Assembly (NCBI GenBank): GCA_031276355.1
Contig: JAISNC010000073.1
Location: forward strand, 1 to 35,986
Length of the DNA: 35,986 nucleotides
Reading direction: 5' to 3'
Source: Odoribacteraceae bacterium
Lineage (GTDB): Bacteria > Bacteroidota > Bacteroidia > Bacteroidales > Marinifilaceae
In this document: in pieces, positions 16,058 through 25,432 of the stretch
Layout of the letters: each line of letters opens with the position of its first letter
How positions within the stretch are numbered: position 1 is the stretch's first letter
Made by a program: the position numbers and the translations under genes
The notes under the pieces: generated by a model
The model's input: only the letters and a program-made list of their open reading frames with translations
Told to the model about the DNA's origin: nothing
Databases searched by the model: none

Positions 16058-16981
16058 ATGAATGGGATCGTTATCAAGTCAACAGGTAGCTGGTACGCCG
16101 TCCGCGGGGAGACAGGCCAGACGATACGTTGCCGGATAAAAGGAAAATTCCGCACGGCGGGTATCAAAACGACCAATCCGGTGGCCGTGGGTGACGAGGT
16201 GGAGCTGGAACGAACAGCGGACGATGAAGGCGTGATCACGCGGATCAAGGAACGGAAGAATTACATCATCCGCAAGTCGACCAACCTCTCGAAAGAGACC
16301 CATATCATCGCGGCAAACGTGGATCAAGCGCTCTTCGTGGCCACGGTGAGGCATCCCGAAACATCTACCGTCTTCATGGACCGGTTCCTCGCCTCGGCAG
16401 AGGCGTACGGCATCCCCGCCGTGATCGTCTTCAACAAGATAGACCTGCTCGACGACGAAGATTTGGTGCTGATGCGAGCGCTGGCGGCGATCTATCACCA
16501 GGCGGGCTACACCTGCTTGCCGGTCTCTGCCGCGACCGGCGAAGGGATCGAAGCGGTGGCCGCGACGTTAGCGGGGAAGGTGTCGGTGCTGGCCGGCCTC
16601 TCCGGGACGGGGAAATCGACGCTGATCAACCGCATGGAGCCGGGGCTGCTACTGAAGACAGCCGCCATATCAACCGCCCACGACACGGGTAAGCACACGA
16701 CAACCTTCGCGGAGATGTTCCCCTTAAGCGCGGGCGGCTTTATCGTCGACACGCCGGGCATACGGGCGTTCGGGCTGGTGGAGGTAAAGAAGGAGGAGCT
16801 ATCGCGTTATTTTCCCGAGATTTTCCGGGCATCGCAACGGTGTCGCTTTTATAATTGCACGCACATCCACGAGCCGGGATGTGCCGTGATCAAGGCCGTG
16901 GAAGAGGGCACGATCAGCGAGTCCCGCTACGCGAGCTACGCGAGCATATTTGACGAAGACGAGGCTAAATACAGAAAATGA
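16058..16981 (+). CDS. rsgA: Ribosome small subunit-dependent GTPase A
   Basis: A circularly permuted GTPase that acts late in 30S ribosome maturation. The protein (307 residues) has an N-terminal OB-fold (about 1-70), then motifs in permuted order: G4 FNKIDL (125-130), G1 GLSGTGKST (180-188) and G3 DTPG (231-234). A zinc finger follows with C262, C267, H269 and C275 in RCRFYNCTHIHEPGC. All nucleotide-binding motifs are intact. It leads the rsgA-rdgB-recO operon, and its stop overlaps the next start (ATGA at 16978-16981). Confidence 0.96.
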   Translation: MNGIVIKSTGSWYAVRGETGQTIRCRIKGKFRTAGIKTTNPVAVGDEVELERTADDEGVITRIKERKNYIIRKSTNLSKETHIIAANVDQALFVATVRHPETSTVFMDRFLASAEAYGIPAVIVFNKIDLLDDEDLVLMRALAAIYHQAGYTCLPVSAATGEGIEAVAATLAGKVSVLAGLSGTGKSTLINRMEPGLLLKTAAISTAHDTGKHTTTFAEMFPLSAGGFIVDTPGIRAFGLVEVKKEELSRYFPEIFRASQRCRFYNCTHIHEPGCAVIKAVEEGTISESRYASYASIFDEDEAKYRK

Positions 16982-17574
16982 ATCTACTTGACATGAAGAA
17001 ACGATCACTTGTTTTTGCCACAAACAACAAGCATAAACTGGCTGAAGCCCGGGAGATCCTGGGAGAGCGCTACGAGATCGTATCGCTGGAGGAACTCGGT
17101 CACGAGGGCGAGATCCCCGAAGAGCAGGACACGCTGGAAGGAAACGCCCTGCAGAAGGCACGACACGTGCACGAGCGTTTCGGCACGGCTTGTTTCGCGG
17201 ACGACACCGGCCTGGAGATCGCGGCCCTGGGCAACGAGCCGGGCGTACGCTCGGCCCGCTACGCGGGAGAGAGGTGCGACCCCGCAGCCAACATGCAGAA
17301 AGTGTTACGCCTGATGCGAGGAGTCACGCGGCGGGAGGCTCGCTTCCGGTGTGTCATCGCGCTGATACTGGAGGGGAAGGAGCATCTTTTCGAGGGGATC
17401 ACGGAGGGCGAGATCCTGGAGGCCGAAGAGGGCCAAGGCGGGTTCGGGTATGATCCGATCTTCCGGCCCACCGGCCACGACCTGAGCTTCGCGGACATGC
17501 CCCCCTCGCTCAAGAACGCGATCAGCCACAGGGGAGAAGCCGTCCGGGCACTGGAACGTTTCTTGAATCAATGA
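16978..17574 (+). CDS. rdgB: XTP/dITP diphosphatase (RdgB/HAM1 family)
   Basis: Hydrolyses non-canonical purine nucleotides (dITP, XTP) to monophosphates and so keeps them out of DNA. The family motifs are intact: FATNNKHKLAEAREIL near the N-terminus, FADDTGLEIAALGNEPGVRS with the catalytic acidic residues, GGFGYDPIFRP, and SHRGEAVRAL at the C-terminus. The ATG at 16978 overlaps the rsgA stop; a start at 16993 (MKKRSLVFATNN) would resemble the typical family N-terminus more closely, so the first five residues are uncertain. recO follows after 10 bases. Confidence 0.95.
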   Translation: MNLLDMKKRSLVFATNNKHKLAEAREILGERYEIVSLEELGHEGEIPEEQDTLEGNALQKARHVHERFGTACFADDTGLEIAALGNEPGVRSARYAGERCDPAANMQKVLRLMRGVTRREARFRCVIALILEGKEHLFEGITEGEILEAEEGQGGFGYDPIFRPTGHDLSFADMPPSLKNAISHRGEAVRALERFLNQ

Positions 17575-17584
17575 GGAAGCGGGC

Positions 17585-18301
17585 ATGGAGGTAGTGAACG
17601 CGATCGTATTAAAGAGCGTACCCTTTGTCGAGAGACAACGCATCATTCGCCTGTTCTCGCTGGAACACGGGTTCTTGTCGATGATGACCCCCGCCTTCCC
17701 TAACAGGCGAGGGGGGATAGGCACCGCCCGGGCCATGCAGGTCGTAGAGGTAGAGTTCGCGAGGAGCGCACGGGGAGAACTGCACGCGCTCCGCTCCATC
17801 CGCCCTACACGCGACACGAGCACGATTGGTTCCGATGTGTTCAAGATGAACATCGCCTTGTTGTGGAGCGAAGTGTTATGCCTGATCCTTCGCCATGAAG
17901 CCAGGAACGAACCACTCTACGACTACCTCCGCCGCTCGGTCGAGTACCTGGACGTCGCGGGGGATGATGTCGCCAATTTCAACCTTTTTTTCCTCTACCG
18001 GCTTTGCGACTTGCTTGGTTTCAGGATAGAGACCTCTTCGTATCGGGAGGGATACCTCTTCAACCTGCGCGATGGGCTTTTTTGTCCCTCCTGCCCGTCG
18101 GCCGGCGACGTGATCGGGCCGCGGGCCGCGGGAGCCATCTATCGCTTGTGTTGCACCCCCTTGCAGTCGATTCGCGAGATACCCTTGAACGGAGAGGGGC
18201 GCGGCATTCTCCTGAACGTGGTGTTATCCTTTATCGGTCGTCATCTTGACGTTGATTTTAACACGAAAAGCATCCAAGTGATTCGTGAAGTGTTCGCGTG
18301 A
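17585..18301 (+). CDS. recO: DNA repair protein RecO
   Basis: RecO helps RecR load RecA onto SSB-coated single-stranded DNA. The 238-residue protein begins with the OB-fold region (NAIVLKSVPFVERQRIIRLFSLEHGFLSM) and continues with the helical domain, where LFFLYRLCDLLGF is typical. It has the late segment GLFCPSCPSAGD, but only this one Cys pair of the usual zinc site is obvious. It is the last gene of the rsgA-rdgB-recO run. Its length is normal for Bacteroidota. Confidence 0.9.
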   Translation: MEVVNAIVLKSVPFVERQRIIRLFSLEHGFLSMMTPAFPNRRGGIGTARAMQVVEVEFARSARGELHALRSIRPTRDTSTIGSDVFKMNIALLWSEVLCLILRHEARNEPLYDYLRRSVEYLDVAGDDVANFNLFFLYRLCDLLGFRIETSSYREGYLFNLRDGLFCPSCPSAGDVIGPRAAGAIYRLCCTPLQSIREIPLNGEGRGILLNVVLSFIGRHLDVDFNTKSIQVIREVFA

Positions 18302-18447
18302 CCGATTATTTCTGTTAATGTTTTCTTAAGAACTAAACCTTACCTGACAAAAAATGTCTGACCTTAACAAACAGATTTCACGTTTCATTAACACACATTT
18401 TCTCTTATTGCATCTACATTGTACCCGATTATTTAAATAGAAAAGTT
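18302..18447. other. AT-rich gap before the efflux operon
   Basis: 146 bases, clearly more AT-rich than the flanking genes, separate recO from the first gene of the export operon and probably hold its promoter. I see no good TTTG/TAnnTTTG pair (the nearest is TACATTGT near 18412) and no recognisable terminator for recO. Confidence 0.3.
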
Positions 18448-19377
18448 ATGCACATCAGGATCGAACACCTCAGTAAAATTTATCCCGGCGGGAAGAAAGC
18501 CCTGGATAATGTAAATTTGGAAATAGAACCGGGCATGTTCGGCTTGCTCGGGCCCAACGGGGCGGGAAAAACAACGTTAATGCGCATCATGACGCTGTTA
18601 CAGAGTGGCTCATCGGGAACGATCTTTTACGACAACTACGACATCGCGAAGGATCGGAAAGAGATCCGCTCGTTGCTGGGTTACCTGCCGCAGGACTTCC
18701 GCTTTTTCGAAAAGTTGAAGACGTGGGAGTTCCTGGATTACGGCGCGGGGCTGGCAGGCATCCGGGGAAAACAACGGCGCGGGGAGGTGGTCGACGAGAT
18801 GTTGCAGAAAGTGGGCTTGTTCGAGGTACGCGACCGGTGGGCGAATCGCCTCTCCGGGGGCATGAAACGCCGGCTGGGTATCGCCCAGGCGTTGATCGGC
18901 CAACCCAAGGTGATCATCGTGGACGAACCGACGACGGGGCTGGATCCCGAAGAGCGCATCCGTTTCCGGAATATCCTCTCGGAGGTGAGCGACAAGGACG
19001 CGATCATCATCCTCTCCACGCACATCGTGGGGGATATATCAAGCACGTGCAAGAAGTTGGCCCTGCTGAACCGGGGCGAGTTAAAGTTCGAGGGATCGCC
19101 CGACGAGATGATCGCGCTGGCCCACGGGAAGGTATGGGAGATCTTCGTGACCGACCTCGAGTACGAGGAGATCAAGGAGAAGTACCCGATCATCTCGACC
19201 ATCCCGGCCGACGGGGGGATGGAGATACAGGTGGTGGCCGAAAGCGTGGAGGGATACTCCTGCAAAGCCATCGCCCCCAACCTGGAACACGCCTACGTTT
19301 ATTACATGGACTTCTTGTTAAAAGATAAATTGAACATGCAGGCCGATGCGATTCGCGAGACCGCGCTGGCCCAGTAA
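18448..19377 (+). CDS. ABC transporter ATP-binding protein (ABC-2 type)
   Basis: A 309-residue cytoplasmic ATPase with all catalytic motifs: A-loop Tyr in LSKIYPGG, Walker A GPNGAGKT (35-42), Q-loop in YLPQDF, signature LSGGMKRR (135-142), Walker B VIIVDEP with D159/E160, and H-loop H192 in LSTHIV. Residues beyond about 220 form a C-terminal extension. It should power the permease encoded 20 bases downstream. It is strikingly similar to the ATPase part of the fused protein at 28541-33298 (shared stretches GMFGLLGPNGAGKTTLMR, GLDPxERIRFRN, STHI), so the two are probably paralogues in one machine. First gene of the seven-gene operon. Confidence 0.93.
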   Translation: MHIRIEHLSKIYPGGKKALDNVNLEIEPGMFGLLGPNGAGKTTLMRIMTLLQSGSSGTIFYDNYDIAKDRKEIRSLLGYLPQDFRFFEKLKTWEFLDYGAGLAGIRGKQRRGEVVDEMLQKVGLFEVRDRWANRLSGGMKRRLGIAQALIGQPKVIIVDEPTTGLDPEERIRFRNILSEVSDKDAIIILSTHIVGDISSTCKKLALLNRGELKFEGSPDEMIALAHGKVWEIFVTDLEYEEIKEKYPIISTIPADGGMEIQVVAESVEGYSCKAIAPNLEHAYVYYMDFLLKDKLNMQADAIRETALAQ

Positions 19378-19397
19378 AATAACCCGGATTTACAGAG

Positions 19398-22300
19398 ATG
19401 ACTTTCCATAATATTTTTAGTGTTTCTCGGTACGAAGTGAAACTGCTCCGGAGGAGCTGGCTGTTTCGGATATTCGCGGTGCTGGCGCTGGTGGTGCTCA
19501 CGACCATGCACCTCGGCACGCAGTCGAATCTCAATAATCAATACCAGTGGGGCATGGTGGCACTCTCGGCATCGATCCCCTTCGTTAACATCTATATTTT
19601 TAACATCGCCCAGTCGATCATCGCGATCTTCCTCGCCGGGGATTTCATGAAACGCGACAAGAAGTTAGATACCGCCGAAGTGACTTACGTGCGACCGATG
19701 AGTAACACGGATTACATCGCGGGCAAGACGTGGGGGGTGGTCCGGGTGTTCGTCTCATTAAACCTCGTGGCGTTGGCGATCGCGGCGTTTATCAACGTCT
19801 TCGCGAGCGAGTCGGCGGTAAATCCATGGGCGTACGCGTTCTACTTGGTCACGCTCTCGATCCCGTCGCTGGTGTTCGTGCTCGGCGTGTCATTCCTGAT
19901 AATGAATCTCGTGAAGAACCAGGCGATCACGCTGATCTTGCTGCTGGGATATATCATGGTGACGCTGATCTACCTTTGCGACCAGGCGCGCGGGGCCTTC
20001 GATTTCTTCGCCGTGTCCCTGCCCAACCTCTTCTCGGATGTCACGGGGCACCCCGATTTGATCCGCTACCTAACGCAGCGCGTGTCGTTCTTCCTTGCCG
20101 GCACCGGCATGCTCGCTTTCACCGTCGTGCTGATGAAGCGCCTGCCGCAACACCCGCGGAGGCAAGCAGCGCTGGCCACGGTCGGGGGCGTGTTGCTCGG
20201 GGCCGGGATACTGGCGGGCGCCGCGTACGTCATGGATTACCGGCAAACAGACAACGCCCGGGCTCGCTACACGGAGATCTACCGGCACCACGCCGTGCGG
20301 GATGGGGCCACGCTGACCGATGCCCACGTGCAGCTCCAGCAGGATGCCGCTCGCATCAACGTGCAGGCCCACTTGTCCCTGGCAAACCAGGGCGAGCGAG
20401 AGCTTCCCGAGATTGTCCTCTACCTGAATCCCTCGCTCAAGGTCACGCGCCTGGCCGGTACCCCGGCAAGCGACGCGATCCCCTTCCGGCGGGACGACCA
20501 GGCGATCATCGTCGAACGGACGCTCCGCCCGCGGGAACGCGTCGAACTGCTGGTGGAGTATAACGGCACCGTGGACGAGAACATCTGTTACTTGGACGTG
20601 CCCGACACCGAGTTCTATAGCACGAAAGTGGGCAATAGCGTGCTGCGCTACGGAAAACACTACGCGTTCGTCAGCGACAAGTTTACGCTGCTCACGCCCG
20701 AGGCGCTCTGGTACCCGGTGGCCGCCGCGCCCGTGAACCCGGTCAGCTTGTATAATATCCAGAAAAACTTTACCCGCTTCACGTTGGCGGTGGTCGCGCC
20801 TCACCCACCGGTGGTGATCTCCCAGGGCACTGCCCGACACGCGGGCGACACGCTCTTTTTCGAGAACGATCAACCGCTGTCCGCCCTGAGCCTCGTGATG
20901 GGCGACTACGAGCGGAAGTCGGTGATGCTCGACACGGTCGAGATATCCCTCTACCACTTCAAAGGGCACGACTATTTCTCGGCCGAGTTCACGCACTTGA
21001 GCGACACGCTACCCTCCATCCTGCGATGGGCGCGCGACGATTACGAGGTACGCAAGAATCGGGATTATCCCTTTAAACGCCTCTCGTTCGTGGAGACCCC
21101 CATCTCGTTTGCCACGTACGCGCGCAACTGGAAAGGGGCCAGCGAGTACGTGCAACCCGAACTCGTGCTGCTCCCGGAATTGGGTGCCACGCTCCCGAAC
21201 GGGAGTTTCAAGCAGTCCAAGCGACGCGTGCTATCGTGGGAACGGAACGGGAACCGGAATATCGAGGAACTCGACTTGGAGATACGAGTGCTGCGAGAGT
21301 TCATCCAGAACGCGCTACTCGCCGAGAACACGTTCACGGGAGAGGGGAATCTCCTTGCGCCCAATCTCCTGAATAACTCGTCGGGATGGAGCTCCAAATT
21401 GAACAAGTACGATATCTCCCCCCTCTTTTTCAATCACGTGACGTTTGTCCGCTCGGCCGAGTTCCCGATCCTCGACGTGATGCTGAACGTGATGCTGAAA
21501 CAAGAAAACTCGACCGGCGGCGGCTGGATGCGCCAGTTCTCGGGAATGAATGACGCGCAACGCGCCGCGGAATACTTGAAAACAAAAAGTTTTGAACAGG
21601 CCATCATGGATGTCAACCTGCTTCCCGAGGTGTTCTACGAGATGCTGAAATTGAAGGCCACGTACCTGAAAAATTATATCCTCACGCATCACGTGGCGCA
21701 GGACTTTACCGCGTTCATGAGCGAGTTTATCCTGCAACGCCGTTTCTCCGCCGTGAACTTCAGCGATTTGAATGACCAATTCGCGAAGCGGTTCGACATC
21801 AACCTCATGGATCTGATTCCCGAGTGGTACACGATCGCCCGCACGCCGCTCTTCACGATTCGCGGCGTGAACGTGGAAGAGACGACAATCGACGACTATA
21901 CCCGCTACATGATCAGTTTTCACGTGCATAACCCAACGCCCGTCGAGGGGATCCTCTCCGTCCGGGTCGAGGGCGGGCGCGGCGGCGGCGGGTTTGGCGG
22001 CTTCGGAGGAGGCGGGTTCATGATGTTGTCCATGGAGCAAGAGACCCGGCAGTTCCTGATCCCGGCCAATAGTTACAAAAAAATCCGGGTGCTGTCGGAT
22101 AACCGTCCCAATAACTTGTCCATCGGCACGAATATCGCCCAGAACCTCCCCAGCGAGATGGGTGTCCGGTTGCCAAGGTTGAGGCAAATGAGCACGGACA
22201 CGACCACCGGCATGTTTAGCGGGGATAGCACGCTTTTCATGTATGACCCGAAGGAGATCACCGTGGATAACGAGGACAAAGGGTTTCGATTGATAGAGTC

Positions 22301-22790
22301 CAATCAAAAGCACACGCTGCAATCCCTGTTGAATATCACCACGGAGGATCGTTACAAGAACATGAATTTCTGGATGCCCCCGTCGCGCTGGACGGCCACG
22401 GTGGGTAATAATTTCCACGGCGATTACATCAAAAGCGGCTACTACAAGCGGGCCGGCAGCGGCCAGAACATGGCCGAATGGCAAGCGAACATCTCGCTGC
22501 CAGGGTTCTACGATATCTATATCTACAACCCGATGACGGATCCCCGGGGCCGAGGCTGGGGGGGAGGCAACGAGGCTGAAACACACCAGTACTATAAGAT
22601 CTTACACGCCGACGGCGAGGATGAAGTCTCCGTGCAAACCAACGAGGATCGCCAAACGTGGATACCCGTGGGCAGCTTCTATTTCGCCGAAGGAGACGCG
22701 AAAATCACGCTCGTCGATCGGGGATTTAATCCGCGTCAGCTCATCTTCGCCGATGCCGTGCGCTGGGTATACAAGACGAATCAAAAGTAA
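19398..22790 (+). CDS. ABC-2 permease fused to M1-peptidase-like and golvesin-like domains
   Basis: A 1130-residue membrane protein. About seven hydrophobic segments lie in residues 20-280 (for example SWLFRIFAVLALVVLTTM, VSFFLAGTGMLAFTVVLM) and resemble ABC-2 type permeases. Residues about 300-850 look like M1 aminopeptidase architecture: a beta-rich N-terminal part, then a helical region with FNHVTFVRSAEFP where the zinc site would be. No HExxH motif is present, so peptidase activity is unlikely. A glycine-rich linker (about 856-874) leads to a beta-rich region and, at about 985-1130, a golvesin-like C-terminal domain (LPGFYDIYIY, WIPVGSFYF, FADAVRW). Permease/M1-like fusions are known in Bacteroidota; the golvesin-like tail is my pattern match. 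The large part should lie outside the cytoplasm. Probably partners the ATPase encoded just upstream. Confidence 0.8.
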   Translation: MTFHNIFSVSRYEVKLLRRSWLFRIFAVLALVVLTTMHLGTQSNLNNQYQWGMVALSASIPFVNIYIFNIAQSIIAIFLAGDFMKRDKKLDTAEVTYVRPMSNTDYIAGKTWGVVRVFVSLNLVALAIAAFINVFASESAVNPWAYAFYLVTLSIPSLVFVLGVSFLIMNLVKNQAITLILLLGYIMVTLIYLCDQARGAFDFFAVSLPNLFSDVTGHPDLIRYLTQRVSFFLAGTGMLAFTVVLMKRLPQHPRRQAALATVGGVLLGAGILAGAAYVMDYRQTDNARARYTEIYRHHAVRDGATLTDAHVQLQQDAARINVQAHLSLANQGERELPEIVLYLNPSLKVTRLAGTPASDAIPFRRDDQAIIVERTLRPRERVELLVEYNGTVDENICYLDVPDTEFYSTKVGNSVLRYGKHYAFVSDKFTLLTPEALWYPVAAAPVNPVSLYNIQKNFTRFTLAVVAPHPPVVISQGTARHAGDTLFFENDQPLSALSLVMGDYERKSVMLDTVEISLYHFKGHDYFSAEFTHLSDTLPSILRWARDDYEVRKNRDYPFKRLSFVETPISFATYARNWKGASEYVQPELVLLPELGATLPNGSFKQSKRRVLSWERNGNRNIEELDLEIRVLREFIQNALLAENTFTGEGNLLAPNLLNNSSGWSSKLNKYDISPLFFNHVTFVRSAEFPILDVMLNVMLKQENSTGGGWMRQFSGMNDAQRAAEYLKTKSFEQAIMDVNLLPEVFYEMLKLKATYLKNYILTHHVAQDFTAFMSEFILQRRFSAVNFSDLNDQFAKRFDINLMDLIPEWYTIARTPLFTIRGVNVEETTIDDYTRYMISFHVHNPTPVEGILSVRVEGGRGGGGFGGFGGGGFMMLSMEQETRQFLIPANSYKKIRVLSDNRPNNLSIGTNIAQNLPSEMGVRLPRLRQMSTDTTTGMFSGDSTLFMYDPKEITVDNEDKGFRLIESNQKHTLQSLLNITTEDRYKNMNFWMPPSRWTATVGNNFHGDYIKSGYYKRAGSGQNMAEWQANISLPGFYDIYIYNPMTDPRGRGWGGGNEAETHQYYKILHADGEDEVSVQTNEDRQTWIPVGSFYFAEGDAKITLVDRGFNPRQLIFADAVRWVYKTNQK

Positions 22791-22813
22791 CACGAACACA
22801 AAATGCTAATTAT

Positions 22814-24301
22814 ATGAAACGATTCACACTGCTATTACTGTTTTTCGCGGGGCTTCCTGGCCTCTTTACCCTTACCGCCGCGGCCCAAGAACAGGACACG
22901 TTGGCGCTCACCCTGGACCGCGCGTTGGAACTGGCCAGCCTGCAAAGTCCCGAGTTGATGAATAGCCGAAGAGCGTTGCAACGAAGCGAGACCCAGATGA
23001 TCAATAGTAAGGCGGACCTGAAACCGCGCCTGGGCTTGTCGTTTACCCCGTTTAGCTACGACAGGAGTAACACGTTCATGGACTATAATTCGAGCTATAA
23101 CCTGACGGAGACCATGTCGTCCAATATTGCGCTGACGCTCTCCCAGAAGGTGAAGTTCACGGGGGGAACATTGAACTTCTCGGAAGGCATTGACTGGCGG
23201 GATTACATGAACGAGACAGATCAGAAATCCAGCAGCACCTTTAGTAATCGCCTCTCGATCAGTTACGAGCAGCCCATCTTCAAGTATAACGAGGTGAAGA
23301 TGAACTCGCGGCAGCAGGAACTTGACCTGGAGACCTCCCGCTTGAGCTATGCCTTGCAGGTGATCCAGCTCGAGCAAACCGTCACGAACGCGTTTTACGG
23401 GGTATACCGCAGTTTTAAAAGCGTCGAGACAGCGGAAGATGCCTATAATAACCAACTGGAGACTTATACCTTGACGAAAAACAAGGTGGAATCGAAACTC
23501 CTGGCCGAGTCGGAATTGTTGCAACAAGAGATCACGCTGGCCAACCGCCAGGACGCGCTGGCCTCGGCCAGGGATTCCTACCAACGGATGAAGGATGATT
23601 TTAAAAAGATGCTGGGCCTATCCCTCGACATCGATCTTTCCGTCATCCCTCCCGTCGCCATCACTCCCATAGAGATTGACGCGAAGGAAGCCATCCGGCA
23701 TGCCCTGGATCAACGCCTGCAATTAAAACAGAGCGAGATCTCCCTCGAAAGACTGCGACTGCAACTGATACAGGTCAGGGCTACCGACAAATTCAGCGGG
23801 AACCTCTCCTTTAGCCTCGGCTTCTCGGGCAACGACTCGAAGATAGAACAGGTGTTCAATAAGCAGAGCCACAACGAGGGGGTACGCGTGACTCTCTCCA
23901 TACCGATCTGGGACTGGGGGATCCGGAAGAACAACATCCGGAACGCGGAGTTGAACATCGAAGAGTCCGAGATCAATCTCGACGAGGCAAGAAAAGAGGT
24001 CGAGATCCGCATCCGCGAGTTGTGCCGGAACTTGCCGCGCTATCTCAATAAGATCGCTCTTTCCGAGAAAAGCATCGAGAACGCGGAGATCACCTACAAG
24101 ATCAACTACGAGAAATACATGAACGGTAGCCTTTCATCCATGATGTTTAAGGATTACCAGGATCAGCTCACCTCCGCGCGACAAAGCTATATCGACGCGA
24201 TCATCGATTACCGGATGCAACTGTTGGAAATCAAGATCTACACGTTGTGGGATTTCGAGAAAAACGAGTCGATCGTGCCTTACTCCTTGTTACAACTTTA
24301 A
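22814..24301 (+). CDS. TolC family outer-membrane efflux protein
   Basis: The outer-membrane channel of a tripartite exporter. 495 residues with a cleavable signal peptide (MKRFTLLLLFFAGLPGL...TAAA, cut near residue 24). Two repeats of long amphipathic helices and beta-hairpins follow: LTLDRALELASLQSPELMNSR opens the first, and ISLERLRLQLIQ through IPIWDWGIRKNNI the second, the latter a typical TolC-family signature. Helices with TYKINYEKYMNGSLSSM and SYIDAIIDYRMQLL close the protein. It comes 23 bases after the permease gene and 21 before the adaptor gene, so channel, adaptor and pumps are made together. Confidence 0.9.
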   Translation: MKRFTLLLLFFAGLPGLFTLTAAAQEQDTLALTLDRALELASLQSPELMNSRRALQRSETQMINSKADLKPRLGLSFTPFSYDRSNTFMDYNSSYNLTETMSSNIALTLSQKVKFTGGTLNFSEGIDWRDYMNETDQKSSSTFSNRLSISYEQPIFKYNEVKMNSRQQELDLETSRLSYALQVIQLEQTVTNAFYGVYRSFKSVETAEDAYNNQLETYTLTKNKVESKLLAESELLQQEITLANRQDALASARDSYQRMKDDFKKMLGLSLDIDLSVIPPVAITPIEIDAKEAIRHALDQRLQLKQSEISLERLRLQLIQVRATDKFSGNLSFSLGFSGNDSKIEQVFNKQSHNEGVRVTLSIPIWDWGIRKNNIRNAELNIEESEINLDEARKEVEIRIRELCRNLPRYLNKIALSEKSIENAEITYKINYEKYMNGSLSSMMFKDYQDQLTSARQSYIDAIIDYRMQLLEIKIYTLWDFEKNESIVPYSLLQL

Positions 24302-24322
24302 TTATCTATAAAACTAAATACC

Positions 24323-25390
24323 ATGATTCGTAAAAATGTTCGATACATCACTGGCTGTCTGTTATGTGCCTTATCGCTTTACGCCTGCAACAACACGAGG
24401 CCCAGCAGTTTTAATGACTCCACCACGCCGGTGTGGTTGGGCGATGTCGTCAAACGCAGCATCCGGGAAGTAAGTACTACCACCGGCACGGCCAAGGCCG
24501 CCCAAACGGCCGAGGTGAAATCCGAGAAGAGCGGCAAATATCGCCTGCAAGTCAACCCCAAGACGGGCAAACCCTATAAATTGGGAGATCTCGTCGAGGC
24601 CGGTGCCGTGATCGTGCGGCTGGAGAACCCGACCGAGGTGAATAACATCTCGATCGAGACGAAAAAGATGGACGTGACGATCACCGAACGGGAATGGAAG
24701 GGGCAAGAACGCTTGCTGGCACTCGGCGGGGTGACGGAAAAAGAGGTGCTGAGTGCCGAGAAGAGCTACCTGAACGCCAAAACCGCCCTGGAGAGTGCCC
24801 AGGACGACCTGGATAAGTTTACCGTGAAAGCTCCCTTCAAAGGCACTATCACGAAACTGCCCTATTTTACCCCGGATGTCGAGGTGACGAGCGGCCAGGT
24901 CATGTTCGAGATCATGGATTACAGCAGCATGTACCTCAACATCGAACTCCCCGAGAATGTCATCGACCGGGTAAACGTCGGACAAAGAGTGCTGGTGACC
25001 AACTATAACATCAAATCAGACACCCTCGCGGGGCAAGTAACGCAACTCTCTCCCGCCATCAACGAGACGACACGCACCTTCTCCGGCTTTATCACGATCA
25101 ATAATTCCGCGTTGAAACTGCGACCGGGCATGTTCGTCAAAGGGGATATCATCACGTTACAGAAGGATTCGGTGCTCTCCGTGCCCAAAGAGATCGTCAA
25201 GTCCCAACGCGGCGGCAACAAGAGCGTCTTCATCATCGAACGTAACATGGCCATCGAACGAGGGATCAAAGTGGGCATCAACGACGAGAAATACGTGGAG
25301 ATAGAGAGCGGATTGAGCGAAGGCGACAAGGTCGTGACCAAAGGCTACGAGTGGTTACGGAACCGCGGTCAAGTGAAGATCATGAAATAA
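24323..25390 (+). CDS. RND efflux periplasmic adaptor (membrane fusion) lipoprotein
   Basis: A 355-residue adaptor linking inner-membrane pump and outer-membrane channel. The N-terminus is a lipoprotein signal with lipobox SLYAC (lipidated C22). The mature protein has the usual order: membrane-proximal strand (VSTTTGTAKAAQTAEV), a split lipoyl/barrel-sandwich domain (KLGDLVEAGAVIVRLEN ... FTVKAPFKGTITKL), a short helical hairpin (about 105-155), a beta-barrel (MYLNIELPENVIDRVNVGQ ... LKLRPGMFVKGDI), and a C-terminal membrane-proximal domain ending VVTKGYEWLRNRGQVKI. No acidic surface-export signal follows the Cys, in keeping with an inner-membrane-anchored adaptor. Confidence 0.92.
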   Translation: MIRKNVRYITGCLLCALSLYACNNTRPSSFNDSTTPVWLGDVVKRSIREVSTTTGTAKAAQTAEVKSEKSGKYRLQVNPKTGKPYKLGDLVEAGAVIVRLENPTEVNNISIETKKMDVTITEREWKGQERLLALGGVTEKEVLSAEKSYLNAKTALESAQDDLDKFTVKAPFKGTITKLPYFTPDVEVTSGQVMFEIMDYSSMYLNIELPENVIDRVNVGQRVLVTNYNIKSDTLAGQVTQLSPAINETTRTFSGFITINNSALKLRPGMFVKGDIITLQKDSVLSVPKEIVKSQRGGNKSVFIIERNMAIERGIKVGINDEKYVEIESGLSEGDKVVTKGYEWLRNRGQVKIMK

Positions 25391-25432
25391 ACACGAGCGA
25401 TCGCCGAGCGATTCCTCATTCAACGAAACGGT

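Noticed and set aside
21315-22586. 423-codon minus-strand frame inside the large permease gene
   Set aside because: Antisense shadow of a high-GC gene; no recognisable protein features.
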